NCBI GenBank assembly: GCA_902362925.1
Contig: CABIYL010000010.1
DNA length: 64,000 nt
Source: Pseudoflavonifractor sp902362925
GTDB lineage: Bacteria; Bacillota; Clostridia; Oscillospirales; Oscillospiraceae
Reading direction: 5' to 3' (one strand)
Shown in pieces: positions 21,919 through 29,865 of this stretch; the stretch's first letter is position 1, and each line of letters begins with the position of its first letter. Below the pieces are notes generated by a model. The model was not told the origin of the DNA. It did not search any database and worked only from the letters and a program-made list of their open reading frames with translations. The position numbers and the translations under genes are program-made.

Positions 21919-22915
21919 GGTAGTCCTGCACCTCCTCTACGCTGACATCACGCTGGCTCTTCAGATAGTTCATGGCCTTGGCGGCCTCGGCGCTGTCCTG
22001 GGGCAGGCCCAGCAGCATGGAGCCGAAGGCCTTGCCGTCGATGTTCCGGGTGTCGGCGCCCAGGATGTTCACCTTCACGCCGCAGTCGATGGCCAGGGAG
22101 GAGATGAGGGGCTCGTAGGAGGAGCCGCCGTTGAACACCACCCGCACCACCTTGGACACGGGGAACTGCTCCAGAGCCACTCCGTCGGGGAACACCAGCC
22201 GCCGTCCGGCCTCGCTCTTGGGGTTGGAGAAGACCTCCTCCACTGTGCCGGTCTCCATCACATGGCCGTGCTCCAGCACCGCCACATGGGAACAGATCTC
22301 CTCCACCACCGCCATCTCGTGGGTGATGACGATGACCGTAATGCCCAGCCGCTTGTTGATATCCTGAATCAGACGCAGGATGGAGCGGGTGGTGGTGGGG
22401 TCCAGGGCGGAGGTGGCCTCGTCGCACAGGAGCACCTTGGGGTTGCTGGCCAGGGCACGGGCGATGGCGATGCGCTGCTTCTGGCCGCCGGAGAGCTGAG
22501 CGGGGTAGGAGTCTGCCTTGTCGGGCAGACCCACGGTCTCCAGCAGCTCTCTGGCCTTGATCCGGGCCTTGGCCTTGGATACCCCTGCGATCTCCATGGG
22601 GAAGCAGATATTGTCCAGGCAGGTGCGCTGCATGAGCAGGTTGAACTGCTGGAAGATCATGCTGATGGAGCGCCGCTTTTCACGCAGGGCCTTGGGAGAG
22701 AGGGTGGTCATGTCCTCTCCGTCGATGATCACATGGCCGGAGGTGGGCCGCTCCAGCAGGTTGATGCAGCGCACCAGAGTGGATTTACCCGCGCCGCTCA
22801 TGCCCACAATGCCGAAGATATCCCCGTCCCCGATGGTGAAGCTCACATCCTCCAGGGCGGTGAACACGCCGTCCGGCGTGGGAAAGGTCTTTTGTAAATG
22901 CTGAATTTCTATCAC
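21911..22915 (-). CDS. metN: Methionine ABC transporter ATPase
   Basis: 334 residues from a GTG at 22915, with AAGGAG 8 bases upstream; the longer open frame to 23083 is leader RNA. Walker A GMSGAGKST, Q-loop IFQQFNLL, signature LSGGQKQR, Walker B VLLCDEATSALDP and H-loop ITHE. The C-terminal 75 residues (VVRVVFNGGSSYEPLIS...) are the NIL domain that binds methionine for transinhibition. Forms an importer with MetI and MetQ. Has its own consensus promoter and a structured 170-base leader. Confidence 0.95.
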   Translation of the reverse strand: MIEIQHLQKTFPTPDGVFTALEDVSFTIGDGDIFGIVGMSGAGKSTLVRCINLLERPTSGHVIIDGEDMTTLSPKALREKRRSISMIFQQFNLLMQRTCLDNICFPMEIAGVSKAKARIKARELLETVGLPDKADSYPAQLSGGQKQRIAIARALASNPKVLLCDEATSALDPTTTRSILRLIQDINKRLGITVIVITHEMAVVEEICSHVAVLEHGHVMETGTVEEVFSNPKSEAGRRLVFPDGVALEQFPVSKVVRVVFNGGSSYEPLISSLAIDCGVKVNILGADTRNIDGKAFGSMLLGLPQDSAEAAKAMNYLKSQRDVSVEEVQDYHG

Positions 22916-23089
22916 GGTGAAGTCTCCTTCCGCTTTTGTAGATGGGAGCCACCCGGCTCCGGTGGGAGGCCCTTCACATTCGCTCCCCGGAGGGAAAACG
23001 GCCTGAGCATCCCAGATGAAGCATGACTGCATCCCTCCTGGTGAAGACGGATTTTGCCCCCTGGATGGGGAAAATGGGGGCAATGGGTA
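22916..23089 (-). promoter_or_regulatory. Structured leader of metN-metI, possible translational switch
   Basis: On the minus strand, an outer helix CTTCAC (23046-23041) / GTGAAG (22977-22972) encloses an inner helix GGAGGGA (23038-23032) / TCCCTCC (22995-22989), with a 36-base interior. A second CTTCACC copy (22922-22916) lies between the Shine-Dalgarno AAGGAG and the GTG start, so GTGAAG could pair with either copy, closing or exposing the start. A 5' hairpin TGCCCCC/GGGGGCA precedes it. I cannot match it to SAM-I, SAM-III, T-box or other methionine motifs. Confidence 0.4.
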
Positions 23090-23095
23090 CCCTAA

Positions 23096-23124
23096 ATTGT
23101 ATGACAGGGAGGCAATACTGTCAA
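23096..23124 (-). promoter_or_regulatory. Sigma-A promoter of metN-metI
   Basis: TTGACA (23124-23119), 17-base spacer, TACAAT (23101-23096) on the minus strand; start predicted near 23089. Confidence 0.8.
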
Positions 23125-23212
23125 GGCGAAATTCCCCGTGTGTCCGTCTGGGAGGCTGTCAACCGCTTTTTTTCCACAAGAATGAGGGCCAAAATTCTAC
23201 GCGGAATGGGAA

Positions 23213-23259
23213 GAACAACATGTTGACAGGAGCTATCATCATGATACAATATATTGCGT
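23213..23259 (+). promoter_or_regulatory. nrdJ promoter with two NrdR boxes
   Basis: TTGACA (23223-23228), 16-base spacer, TACAAT (23245-23250). Two 16-base NrdR-like palindromes overlap it: GAACAACATGTTGACA (23213-23228) and ATACAATATATTGCGT (23244-23259). Their starts are 31 bases apart, three helical turns, the spacing known for NrdR. They cover the -35 and -10, consistent with repression when dATP is high. The 100-base leader also has a weak hairpin (GACCCGC/GCGGGTC, 23269-23294). Confidence 0.75.
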
Positions 23260-23363
23260 AACAAATCCGACCCGCCTCAATGTGAGAGCGGGTCTTGCTT
23301 TGGCCTGAACGGGCGCCCAGCCCCCATGGCCCATAAACTTACCGAGAAGAGAGGAAGAAAGAC

Positions 23364-25718
23364 ATGGCGATTTCCGAGAACGCAAGAGCCGTGCTGGAGA
23401 AGCGATATCTGATCCGTGACGAGAAGGGTGAGCCCACCGAGACCGTGGACGATCTGTTCCACCGGGTGGCAAACGCCATCGCGGCGGCGGACGCCGCCTT
23501 TGACCCCAAGGCCGACGTGGCCGCCACCGCCAGCCGCTTCTACAACATGATGACCGGGCTGGACTTCCTGCCCAACTCCCCCACCCTGATGAACGCCGGC
23601 CGCCCTCTGGGCCAGCTGTCCGCCTGCTTTGTCCTCCCCGTGGGGGACTCCATGGAGGAGATTTTTGACGCCATCAAGAACGCCGCCCTCATCCACAAGT
23701 CCGGCGGCGGCACCGGCTTCTCCTTCTCCCGCCTGCGTCCCCGCGGCTCCACCGTCAACTCCACCGGCGGCGTGGCCAGCGGCCCCATCTCCTTCATGAA
23801 GGTGTTCAACGCCGCCACCGAGGCGGTGAAGCAGGGCGGCACCCGCCGGGGCGCCAACATGGGCATCCTCCGGGTGGACCACCCTGACATCCTGGACTTC
23901 ATCACCTGCAAGAACGACACTAAGGAGATCACCAACTTCAATATCTCCGTGGGCATCACCGAGAAGTTCATGCAGGCCGTGGAGAACGGCGGCAGCTACG
24001 AGCTGGTGGACCCCGCCACCCACAAGGTCACCGGCACCCTCAACGCCCGTGAGGTCTTTGAGAAGATCGTCTCCTCCGCCTGGCAGACCGGCGAGCCCGG
24101 CATCATCTTCCTGGACCGGCTCAACCGGGACAACCCCTGCCCCCAGCAGGGCGAGATTGAGTCCACCAACCCCTGCGGCGAGCAGCCCCTCCTGCCCTAC
24201 GAGGCCTGCAACCTGGGCTCCATCAACCTGGTGACCCACCTGAAGGAGGAGGACGGCCGCTGGGTGCTGGACAAGGACAAGCTCACCGCCACCATCCGCA
24301 CCGCCGTCCACTTCCTGGACAACGTCATCGAGGTCAACAAGTACCCCCTGCCCGAGATTGACGCCATGACCCGCTCCACCCGTAAGATCGGCCTGGGCGT
24401 CATGGGCTTTGCCGATATGCTGCTCTACATGGGCATCCCCTACAACAGCGACCAGGGCGTGGCCATGGCTCAGGAGGTCATGGAGCTGGTGAACACCATC
24501 GGCCACGAGGAGAGCCAGGCTCTGGCCCAGGTCCGGGGCGCCTTCCCTCTCTTCGATGAGAGCACCTACCGCAATGGCAAGCCCATCCGCAACGCCACCG
24601 TCACCACCATCGCCCCCACCGGCACCCTGTCCATCATCGCCGGCGTGTCCTCCGGCGTGGAGCCCGTGTTCGCCTACGCCTACATCCGCAACGTGATGGA
24701 CAACACCCACCTCATCGAGACCAACCAGATCCTCAAGAACGTGCTGGTTTCCCGTGGCCTCTACTCCGAGGGGCTGATGCGCCAGATCGTGGAGCAGGGC
24801 AGCCTGGCCCATGTGGACGGCATCCCCGAGGACATCAAGCGGGTGTTTGTCTGCGCCCACGACGTGTCCCCCATCTGGCACGTGAAGATGCAGGCCGCCT
24901 TCCAGGCCTACACCGACAACGCCGTCAGCAAGACGGTGAACTTCCCCAACTCCGCCACCAAGGAGGAGGTGGCCGAGGTGTACACCCTGGCCTACAAGCT
25001 GGGCTGCAAGGGCACCACCATCTACCGTGACGGCAGCCGTGACGAGCAGGTGCTCAACATCGGCAAGGTCAACGACGGCAAGGACAAGGCCGAGAAGAAG
25101 GACGCCACCGGCGACCCCATGGTGGACGCCGTGCTGGAGGCCAGCTGCGACGGCGCCGCCTGCGTCATGAAGACCAGCGCCTACGGCACCATCCTGCCCC
25201 GTCCCCGTCCCGCCGTCACCAGCGGCTTTACCGAGAAGGTGAAGATCGGCTGCGGCAACCTGTATATCACCGTCAACTACGATGAGACCGGCATCTGCGA
25301 GGTGTTCACCAACACCGGCCGGGCCGGCGGCTGCCCCAGCCAGAGCGAGGCCACTGCCCGCCTGGTGAGCGTTGGCATCCGCTCCGGCATGGACCCCAAG
25401 GAGATCATCCAGCAGCTCAAGGGCATCCGCTGCCCCTCCTGCCTGCGTCAGCCCGGCGTGCCCGTCACCTCCTGCCCCGACGCCATCGCCAAGTCCATCG
25501 AGAAGGTCATCAAGGCCACCCACGACGGCGGCAAGCCCCAGCCCACGGTCTCCGCGCCCGCCAAAGCGCCCGCGCCCCAGGCCAAGGCCCAGGTGAACCC
25601 CAACATGACCCCCGCTGAGGCCAAGCTGGCCAAGTTCTGCCCCGAGTGCGGCAGCGAGCTGGAGCATGAGGGCGGCTGCGTCACCTGCCGCAACTGCGGA
25701 TACTCCAAGTGCGGCTGA
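23364..25718 (+). CDS. nrdJ: Adenosylcobalamin-dependent ribonucleotide reductase (class II)
   Basis: Reduces ribonucleotides to deoxyribonucleotides using a B12-derived thiyl radical, without oxygen. 784 residues. Landmarks: LPNSPTLMNAG, GQLSACFVLP (first redox cysteine), KSGGGTGFSFSRLR, the NPCGEQPLLPYEACNLGSINL active-site region (cited as NPCGEQ...NLGSINL) and a C-terminal zinc-ribbon FCPECGSELEHEGGC...CRNCGYSKCG that acts in thiol exchange. No N-terminal ATP-cone is seen, so allosteric activity control may be missing. GAGGAAGAAAG precedes the ATG. Monocistronic, with NrdR boxes upstream and a strong terminator downstream. Confidence 0.97.
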   Translation: MAISENARAVLEKRYLIRDEKGEPTETVDDLFHRVANAIAAADAAFDPKADVAATASRFYNMMTGLDFLPNSPTLMNAGRPLGQLSACFVLPVGDSMEEIFDAIKNAALIHKSGGGTGFSFSRLRPRGSTVNSTGGVASGPISFMKVFNAATEAVKQGGTRRGANMGILRVDHPDILDFITCKNDTKEITNFNISVGITEKFMQAVENGGSYELVDPATHKVTGTLNAREVFEKIVSSAWQTGEPGIIFLDRLNRDNPCPQQGEIESTNPCGEQPLLPYEACNLGSINLVTHLKEEDGRWVLDKDKLTATIRTAVHFLDNVIEVNKYPLPEIDAMTRSTRKIGLGVMGFADMLLYMGIPYNSDQGVAMAQEVMELVNTIGHEESQALAQVRGAFPLFDESTYRNGKPIRNATVTTIAPTGTLSIIAGVSSGVEPVFAYAYIRNVMDNTHLIETNQILKNVLVSRGLYSEGLMRQIVEQGSLAHVDGIPEDIKRVFVCAHDVSPIWHVKMQAAFQAYTDNAVSKTVNFPNSATKEEVAEVYTLAYKLGCKGTTIYRDGSRDEQVLNIGKVNDGKDKAEKKDATGDPMVDAVLEASCDGAACVMKTSAYGTILPRPRPAVTSGFTEKVKIGCGNLYITVNYDETGICEVFTNTGRAGGCPSQSEATARLVSVGIRSGMDPKEIIQQLKGIRCPSCLRQPGVPVTSCPDAIAKSIEKVIKATHDGGKPQPTVSAPAKAPAPQAKAQVNPNMTPAEAKLAKFCPECGSELEHEGGCVTCRNCGYSKCG

Positions 25719-25735
25719 TAAGCTGTCAAGAGAAT

Positions 25736-25775
25736 AAAAAAGGACCGGCATTGCCAAGCAATGCCGGTCCTTTTT
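25736..25775. terminator. Bidirectional terminator between nrdJ and rpiB
   Basis: AAAAAGGACCGGCATTGC pairs with GCAATGCCGGTCCTTTTT around a 3-base loop, between convergent genes. Confidence 0.93.
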
Positions 25776-25791
25776 GTCTGTAAGCGGGAAA

Positions 25792-26226
25792 CTAATCCTC
25801 CAGGGCCATCAGCTTGTTGACCCGGCGCTCGTGGCGGCCGCCCTCAAACTCGGTGTCCAGGAAAGCGGCCACAATGTGGTCGGACTCAAAGGGACCGGTG
25901 AAGCCGCCGGCCAGCGCCAGCATGTTGGCGTTGTTGTGCTTGCGGGTGAGCTCAGCGGAGAGCACATCCCGGCACAGGGAGCAGCGGATACCCTTCACCT
26001 TGTTGGCGGTGATGGAGATGCCGATGCCGGTGGTGCACACCACAATGCCCTTTTCGCACTCGCCGGAGGCCACCGCCTTAGCGGCAGCGGCGCCAAAGTC
26101 GGGGTAGTCGCAGCTCTCGGTGCTGTCGCAGCCGAAGTCCTTCCAGGCAATGCCTCTGCTGTCCAGATAAGTCTTGATGTGCTGCTTGAGGGCAAAGCCG
26201 CCGTGATCGGAACCAAGTGCAATCAT
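25792..26226 (-). CDS. rpiB: Ribose-5-phosphate isomerase B
   Basis: Interconverts ribose 5-phosphate and ribulose 5-phosphate. 144 residues, the normal length, starting MIALGSDHGGFALK; GGAGG lies 7 bases before the ATG. SDHGGFALK is the RpiB N-terminal signature; the active-site cysteine lies in VVCTTGIGISITANK; GIRCSLCRD and RKHNNANMLALAGG are also typical. The family also includes sugar-phosphate isomerases such as LacA/B, but those act as pairs. Downstream of a small membrane-protein gene; monocistronic or bicistronic with it. Confidence 0.94.
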   Translation of the reverse strand: MIALGSDHGGFALKQHIKTYLDSRGIAWKDFGCDSTESCDYPDFGAAAAKAVASGECEKGIVVCTTGIGISITANKVKGIRCSLCRDVLSAELTRKHNNANMLALAGGFTGPFESDHIVAAFLDTEFEGGRHERRVNKLMALED

Positions 26227-26276
26227 GTTGTTACCTCCGTTTTTTAAAGGTTTTGTCAGCGGTACGTGTTGATGAA

Positions 26277-26585
26277 TCAAAAAATGCCCTTGTTGTACTT
26301 GAATTGACCATAGAGCATAACAGACAATCCCACCGCACAACCGGCCAGGGCCATATAATCGAATACAGCGGTTTTGTAAATGACCCCGAGAAGTGCGGAG
26401 AGAATCAAAGAAACACCGATGATCACAGTTCCGGACCCCATACACTTTCCATATCGGGGAATATCACACTCAGCAACCTTGCGGCGGTTATACCAGTGAA
26501 TGGAAGAGATATTTCCCCTGATATTGATGGTCCCCAGTACCACAAGGACAAGGCCAATCAGCAAAAATGAAGCAAATTTGCCCAT
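26277..26585 (-). CDS. Small three-helix membrane protein, unknown
   Basis: 102 residues starting MGKFASFLLIGLVL; AGGAGG lies 7 bases before this ATG. Three hydrophobic segments (about 5-22, 54-72 and 76-94) and a conserved-looking loop ISSIHWYNRRKVAECDIPRYGKCMG between the first two, cited here as IHWYNRRKV and DIPRYGKCMG. It resembles small clostridial membrane proteins of the DUF3784 type (uncertain). Base composition and codon use are clearly more A+T-rich than both neighbours, suggesting recent acquisition. Confidence 0.6.
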   Translation of the reverse strand: MGKFASFLLIGLVLVVLGTINIRGNISSIHWYNRRKVAECDIPRYGKCMGSGTVIIGVSLILSALLGVIYKTAVFDYMALAGCAVGLSVMLYGQFKYNKGIF

Positions 26586-26711
26586 TGCAACGCCTCCTGA
26601 CAAAATGGTCTGGTTTCTCTGATACTATCTCTGGTCAAGATTATCATACTTGAAATGCTGTCATATATCAAGGACTACCTTGTGCACTATGGTCAGTATT
26701 TCTGCCTGTTT

Positions 26712-27518
26712 TCAAATAATCGGAATAAATTCCGGCTTTCTCCGCCGGAATACGGTCACATAGCGGAATCCGGCCTCCCGCAGAAGGTCAAAAGCCTGGG
26801 GAATGCCCTTGCCCACGTTGCCGGGGGCGTGAGCGTCCGAGCCAACGGTGACAATCTCGCCGCCCAGACTGCGGTACAGCTTGAGCATAGGCAGCCAGTC
26901 GGCCAGCGTCCGGCCGCACCAGGTATTGACCTCCATGCCCTTGCCGCGCCCGATGGCCGTGCGGAGCAGGGCCACCAGCCGGTCCTCATAGCCCTCCAGG
27001 GTGACGGGGCCGTCATCAGGCTTCATGTACCGCAACGGGTAGATGATGTGGGCCAGCACGTCGTAGAAATCGGTCTCCGCCAGCAGGGCCAGGGAGGCAA
27101 AATAGTCGTCCAGGGCCTCCCGGCAGGCGGCTGCGGTGGAGTAGTCGGCGTAGTAGAAGTCGGTTCCGCCCCGCTCCGGGGACAGGTTGTGGACCGAGCC
27201 CAGCACAAAGTCCAGCAGGGGCTGGGAGCAGATGCGCTCCGCCGCTGTCGAATCCAGGTAGGGCATACCCAATTCCAGGCCCAGCCGGAGGGAGAAGCCC
27301 TCCCGACTGTGGAAGGGGGCCGCTGACTCGAACTGGTCCAGCGCCTTGGCCCAGTCGTAGGTGCGGACGGGGACGCCGTCCTGGTCCAGAAAGTCGCAGT
27401 GGTCGGTGATGCACAGCTCGTTGAGCCCCGCATCCATGGCCGCCTGGGCCATGTCAGACATAGGGAATTCTCCGTCAAAGGACACCAGACTGTGGGAGTG
27501 GTAGTCGGAGAGAAACAC
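26712..27518 (-). CDS. PHP-family histidinol-phosphatase-like phosphoesterase
   Basis: 268 residues from a GTG at 27518, where GAGGAGG stands 6 bases upstream; the ATG at 27542 lies inside the glycosyltransferase end region and lacks such a site. Metal-binding PHP motifs are complete: DYHSHS, TDHCDF, SVHN, AHIIYPLRY and GSDAHAPGNVG. The fold and size match HisK-type histidinol-phosphatases, but no his genes adjoin it, so the substrate is open. It follows the PMT-type glycosyltransferase, 11 bases after its stop codon, in one transcript. Confidence 0.85.
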   Translation of the reverse strand: MFLSDYHSHSLVSFDGEFPMSDMAQAAMDAGLNELCITDHCDFLDQDGVPVRTYDWAKALDQFESAAPFHSREGFSLRLGLELGMPYLDSTAAERICSQPLLDFVLGSVHNLSPERGGTDFYYADYSTAAACREALDDYFASLALLAETDFYDVLAHIIYPLRYMKPDDGPVTLEGYEDRLVALLRTAIGRGKGMEVNTWCGRTLADWLPMLKLYRSLGGEIVTVGSDAHAPGNVGKGIPQAFDLLREAGFRYVTVFRRRKPEFIPII

Positions 27519-27529
27519 AGCGCACCTCC

Positions 27530-29746
27530 TCAGAAGGGCCATGCGCCGGGAATCCAGCGCAGGAAGTTGGTGGTGTACCAGGTGGGCACCATGATGCCCA
27601 CCAGCACGGGGTAGAAGGCGGCATACAGGGCCACGGCGCCGCCGGTGGTGCCGTAGACCGCCACCCGCCAGCCGGGCGCTCTGCGGCCCACCAGGTCATT
27701 GAACACATAGGCCAGGGCCAGCACCAGGAAGAGGATGGAGGGGAAGTAGTGGTAGGCGAAGGTGATGCGGCCGATGAACATCCAGGGCACCAGCTGGGAC
27801 AGGTAGCCGATGAGGATGAACATGGCCTTGGAGGAGTAGCGGGGGAAGGATTTGCTGGCCAGATAGCCCAGCACCCAGTAGATGAGCACGCCGCCCACCA
27901 GCAGGCACAGGTTGCGCAGCCGGACCAGGTTGTCCAGCTCGGCGCTGAGGACGCCGTCCACGCCGATGACCGCACCGGCGGCCACCAGACCGGACAGGAG
28001 GAAGAAGAGCATCTTGGACCGGAACCGGCGGAAGGACTGGGCAGCGCAGGCGATCATGGCCAGCAGGCCGCCCCAGCACACGACGGGGTTGGAGAAGGCG
28101 CCGAAGGCACACTTGAGCCCCTGGGCCGCGCCGCTCTTGTTGTCCAGATAGTAGAGGATGGGGCGGCCATCCACAATCCACTGGTACCAGCGGGAGGAGT
28201 AGGGGTGGGGGGTGTGGACGCCCTCATGGTAGGTGAGCATATAGACCTGGTTGTCCCACATGACCTTGATAAGGTTCTCCAGACTGGTGTCGCCCTTGGC
28301 GGCGGCGTAGGGCAGGTAGGAGGCGGTGTAGATGGCCGCCGGGATGAGCACAAAGCACAGCACGGAGAACAGCAGGGTCTTGACCAGCCAGGGGGCGAAC
28401 CGGGGAGCGTCCTCTTCCTGGGGCCAGTCCCGCCACTTGAAGTACAGCCCGATGAAGTAGAGCAGGGCCAGTCCCACCGCGCCGTAGATCACCGTCCACT
28501 TGCTGGCCGCGCCGATGCCCCACATGAGGCCGGACAGGAACAGGGGCAGGGCGCCCTTGCGGAAGGGGGTACCGGCGGGCAGGGTCAGGTACCGGTACAT
28601 GAAGTAGTACATGGCCAGGATGAAGAACACGCCGTAGGTGTCGATGGTGGCGATGCGGGTTTGGGTCAGGTGCATGAAGTCAAAGGCAAAGAGGGCGGTG
28701 CCGCAGAAGGCCACGACCGTCTTGCCGAAAAGGTTTTTCAGGAACACATAGAGCAGGGGCACCATGAGTACGCCGAAGAGGGTGCCCATGAACCGCCAGC
28801 CGAAGGGGGTCAGGCCGAAGAGCTGGATGCCCAGGCTCATGATCAGCTTGCCCAGAGGCGGGTGGGAGATCTCATAGGGGTAGATGCCCCGGATGTGCTC
28901 GTAGGCGGTGCGGGGGTGGTAGATCTCATCAAAGTAGGAGGAGTTGTACCAGGTGGACATGGCGGGCACGGTGTCGCCCTCGTCAAACAGGGGAGAGGCG
29001 CCCTCTCCGGTGTAGGAGATATCCCGCAGAGTGATAAGCTGGCCGTCGGCGTCGTACAGGGCCAGCTCGCCCAGCTCCACCCAATCGTCGCCTGCGTCGG
29101 GGTCGCCGGTGAGCCGGAACATCCGCACCTCCAGGGACAGGGGGTCGGGGCCCTCGCCGGTGCGCAGCACGGTATTGTCAATCCACTTGAACAGGTCGGA
29201 GTACTTCTGGTGGAGGGCGGCGGAGGTGTTGCCGCTGTCCAGCCCCGCGGGCAGGGTGGAGCCGGTCTTGTTCTCCTGCCAGATAAGGCCGGAGACGTTG
29301 TTCTCCTCGTCCTCATAAGAGAGCAGAGTGTACCAGGTCTCGCCGTCCGGGCTGGCTTCCAGGGTGTAGCTGCCGGTGTTGAGGCCGGTGTAGTACATCA
29401 CACGGGAGATGGCCGTAGGCTCTGCCAGGGTGAAGGTGACGGTCTGCCCGTCGGAGAGCTGACAGAAGGACTGGGGATTGGTGAAGGAACCCAGGTTCCA
29501 GAAGGCGGTGAAGGCGTATACCGCCGTCAGCAGCAGGAGGGGCAGGGCGTCCTTCCGCCGCATGGGGAACCGGCGGCGGGGAAAGGACATGGGTCTGGGG
29601 GCGGCGCTGGCCATGGTCACCCACTCCAGGGTGCCCTCTCTGGGGGACATGGCGTGGCGGTAGTAGCTCAGCAGGCAGAACATGGCCGCCAGCACCACGA
29701 TGGGAAAGACCAGCGTGGGGGTGATATACTGCATGAGGTTCATCAT
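27530..29746 (-). CDS. PMT-family (GT39-type) membrane glycosyltransferase
   Basis: 738 residues from ATG 29746 with GGAGG 6 bases upstream. N-terminal helix, then a soluble insertion of about 200 residues (about 85-300) rich in tryptophan and aspartate that looks like a discoidin-like beta domain, then the PMT core: DEIYHPRTAYEH (acidic catalytic motif after a membrane helix), SHPPLGKL, GWRFMG and around ten further helices. Such enzymes use polyprenyl-phosphate sugars to mannosylate secreted proteins or surface glycans. Donor and acceptor cannot be read from sequence. Cotranscribed with the PHP gene. Confidence 0.85.
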   Translation of the reverse strand: MMNLMQYITPTLVFPIVVLAAMFCLLSYYRHAMSPREGTLEWVTMASAAPRPMSFPRRRFPMRRKDALPLLLLTAVYAFTAFWNLGSFTNPQSFCQLSDGQTVTFTLAEPTAISRVMYYTGLNTGSYTLEASPDGETWYTLLSYEDEENNVSGLIWQENKTGSTLPAGLDSGNTSAALHQKYSDLFKWIDNTVLRTGEGPDPLSLEVRMFRLTGDPDAGDDWVELGELALYDADGQLITLRDISYTGEGASPLFDEGDTVPAMSTWYNSSYFDEIYHPRTAYEHIRGIYPYEISHPPLGKLIMSLGIQLFGLTPFGWRFMGTLFGVLMVPLLYVFLKNLFGKTVVAFCGTALFAFDFMHLTQTRIATIDTYGVFFILAMYYFMYRYLTLPAGTPFRKGALPLFLSGLMWGIGAASKWTVIYGAVGLALLYFIGLYFKWRDWPQEEDAPRFAPWLVKTLLFSVLCFVLIPAAIYTASYLPYAAAKGDTSLENLIKVMWDNQVYMLTYHEGVHTPHPYSSRWYQWIVDGRPILYYLDNKSGAAQGLKCAFGAFSNPVVCWGGLLAMIACAAQSFRRFRSKMLFFLLSGLVAAGAVIGVDGVLSAELDNLVRLRNLCLLVGGVLIYWVLGYLASKSFPRYSSKAMFILIGYLSQLVPWMFIGRITFAYHYFPSILFLVLALAYVFNDLVGRRAPGWRVAVYGTTGGAVALYAAFYPVLVGIMVPTWYTTNFLRWIPGAWPF

Positions 29747-29826
29747 GGCAGACCTCCGGAGACAGAATAGGGGGCGGAACGAAAACGCCGCCCCATACAG
29801 AGCCATTTTACCATATGGCACCATAG

Positions 29827-29865
29827 AAAAATAGAGGACGGACAAAAGTCCGTCCTCTATTTTAT
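29827..29865. terminator. Terminator of the hrcA-dnaJ operon
   Basis: AAAATAGAGGACGGAC pairs with GTCCGTCCTCTATTTT around a 4-base loop; it overlaps the dnaJ stop on the minus strand, with T-rich tail on both sides. Confidence 0.88.

Noticed and set aside
22916..23090. SAM-I (S-box) riboswitch upstream of metN
   Set aside because: The conserved S-box core sequences are not present; only generic helices are seen.
23260..23363. Cobalamin riboswitch upstream of nrdJ
   Set aside because: The leader is only about 105 bases and lacks a B12 box; NrdR boxes explain the promoter.
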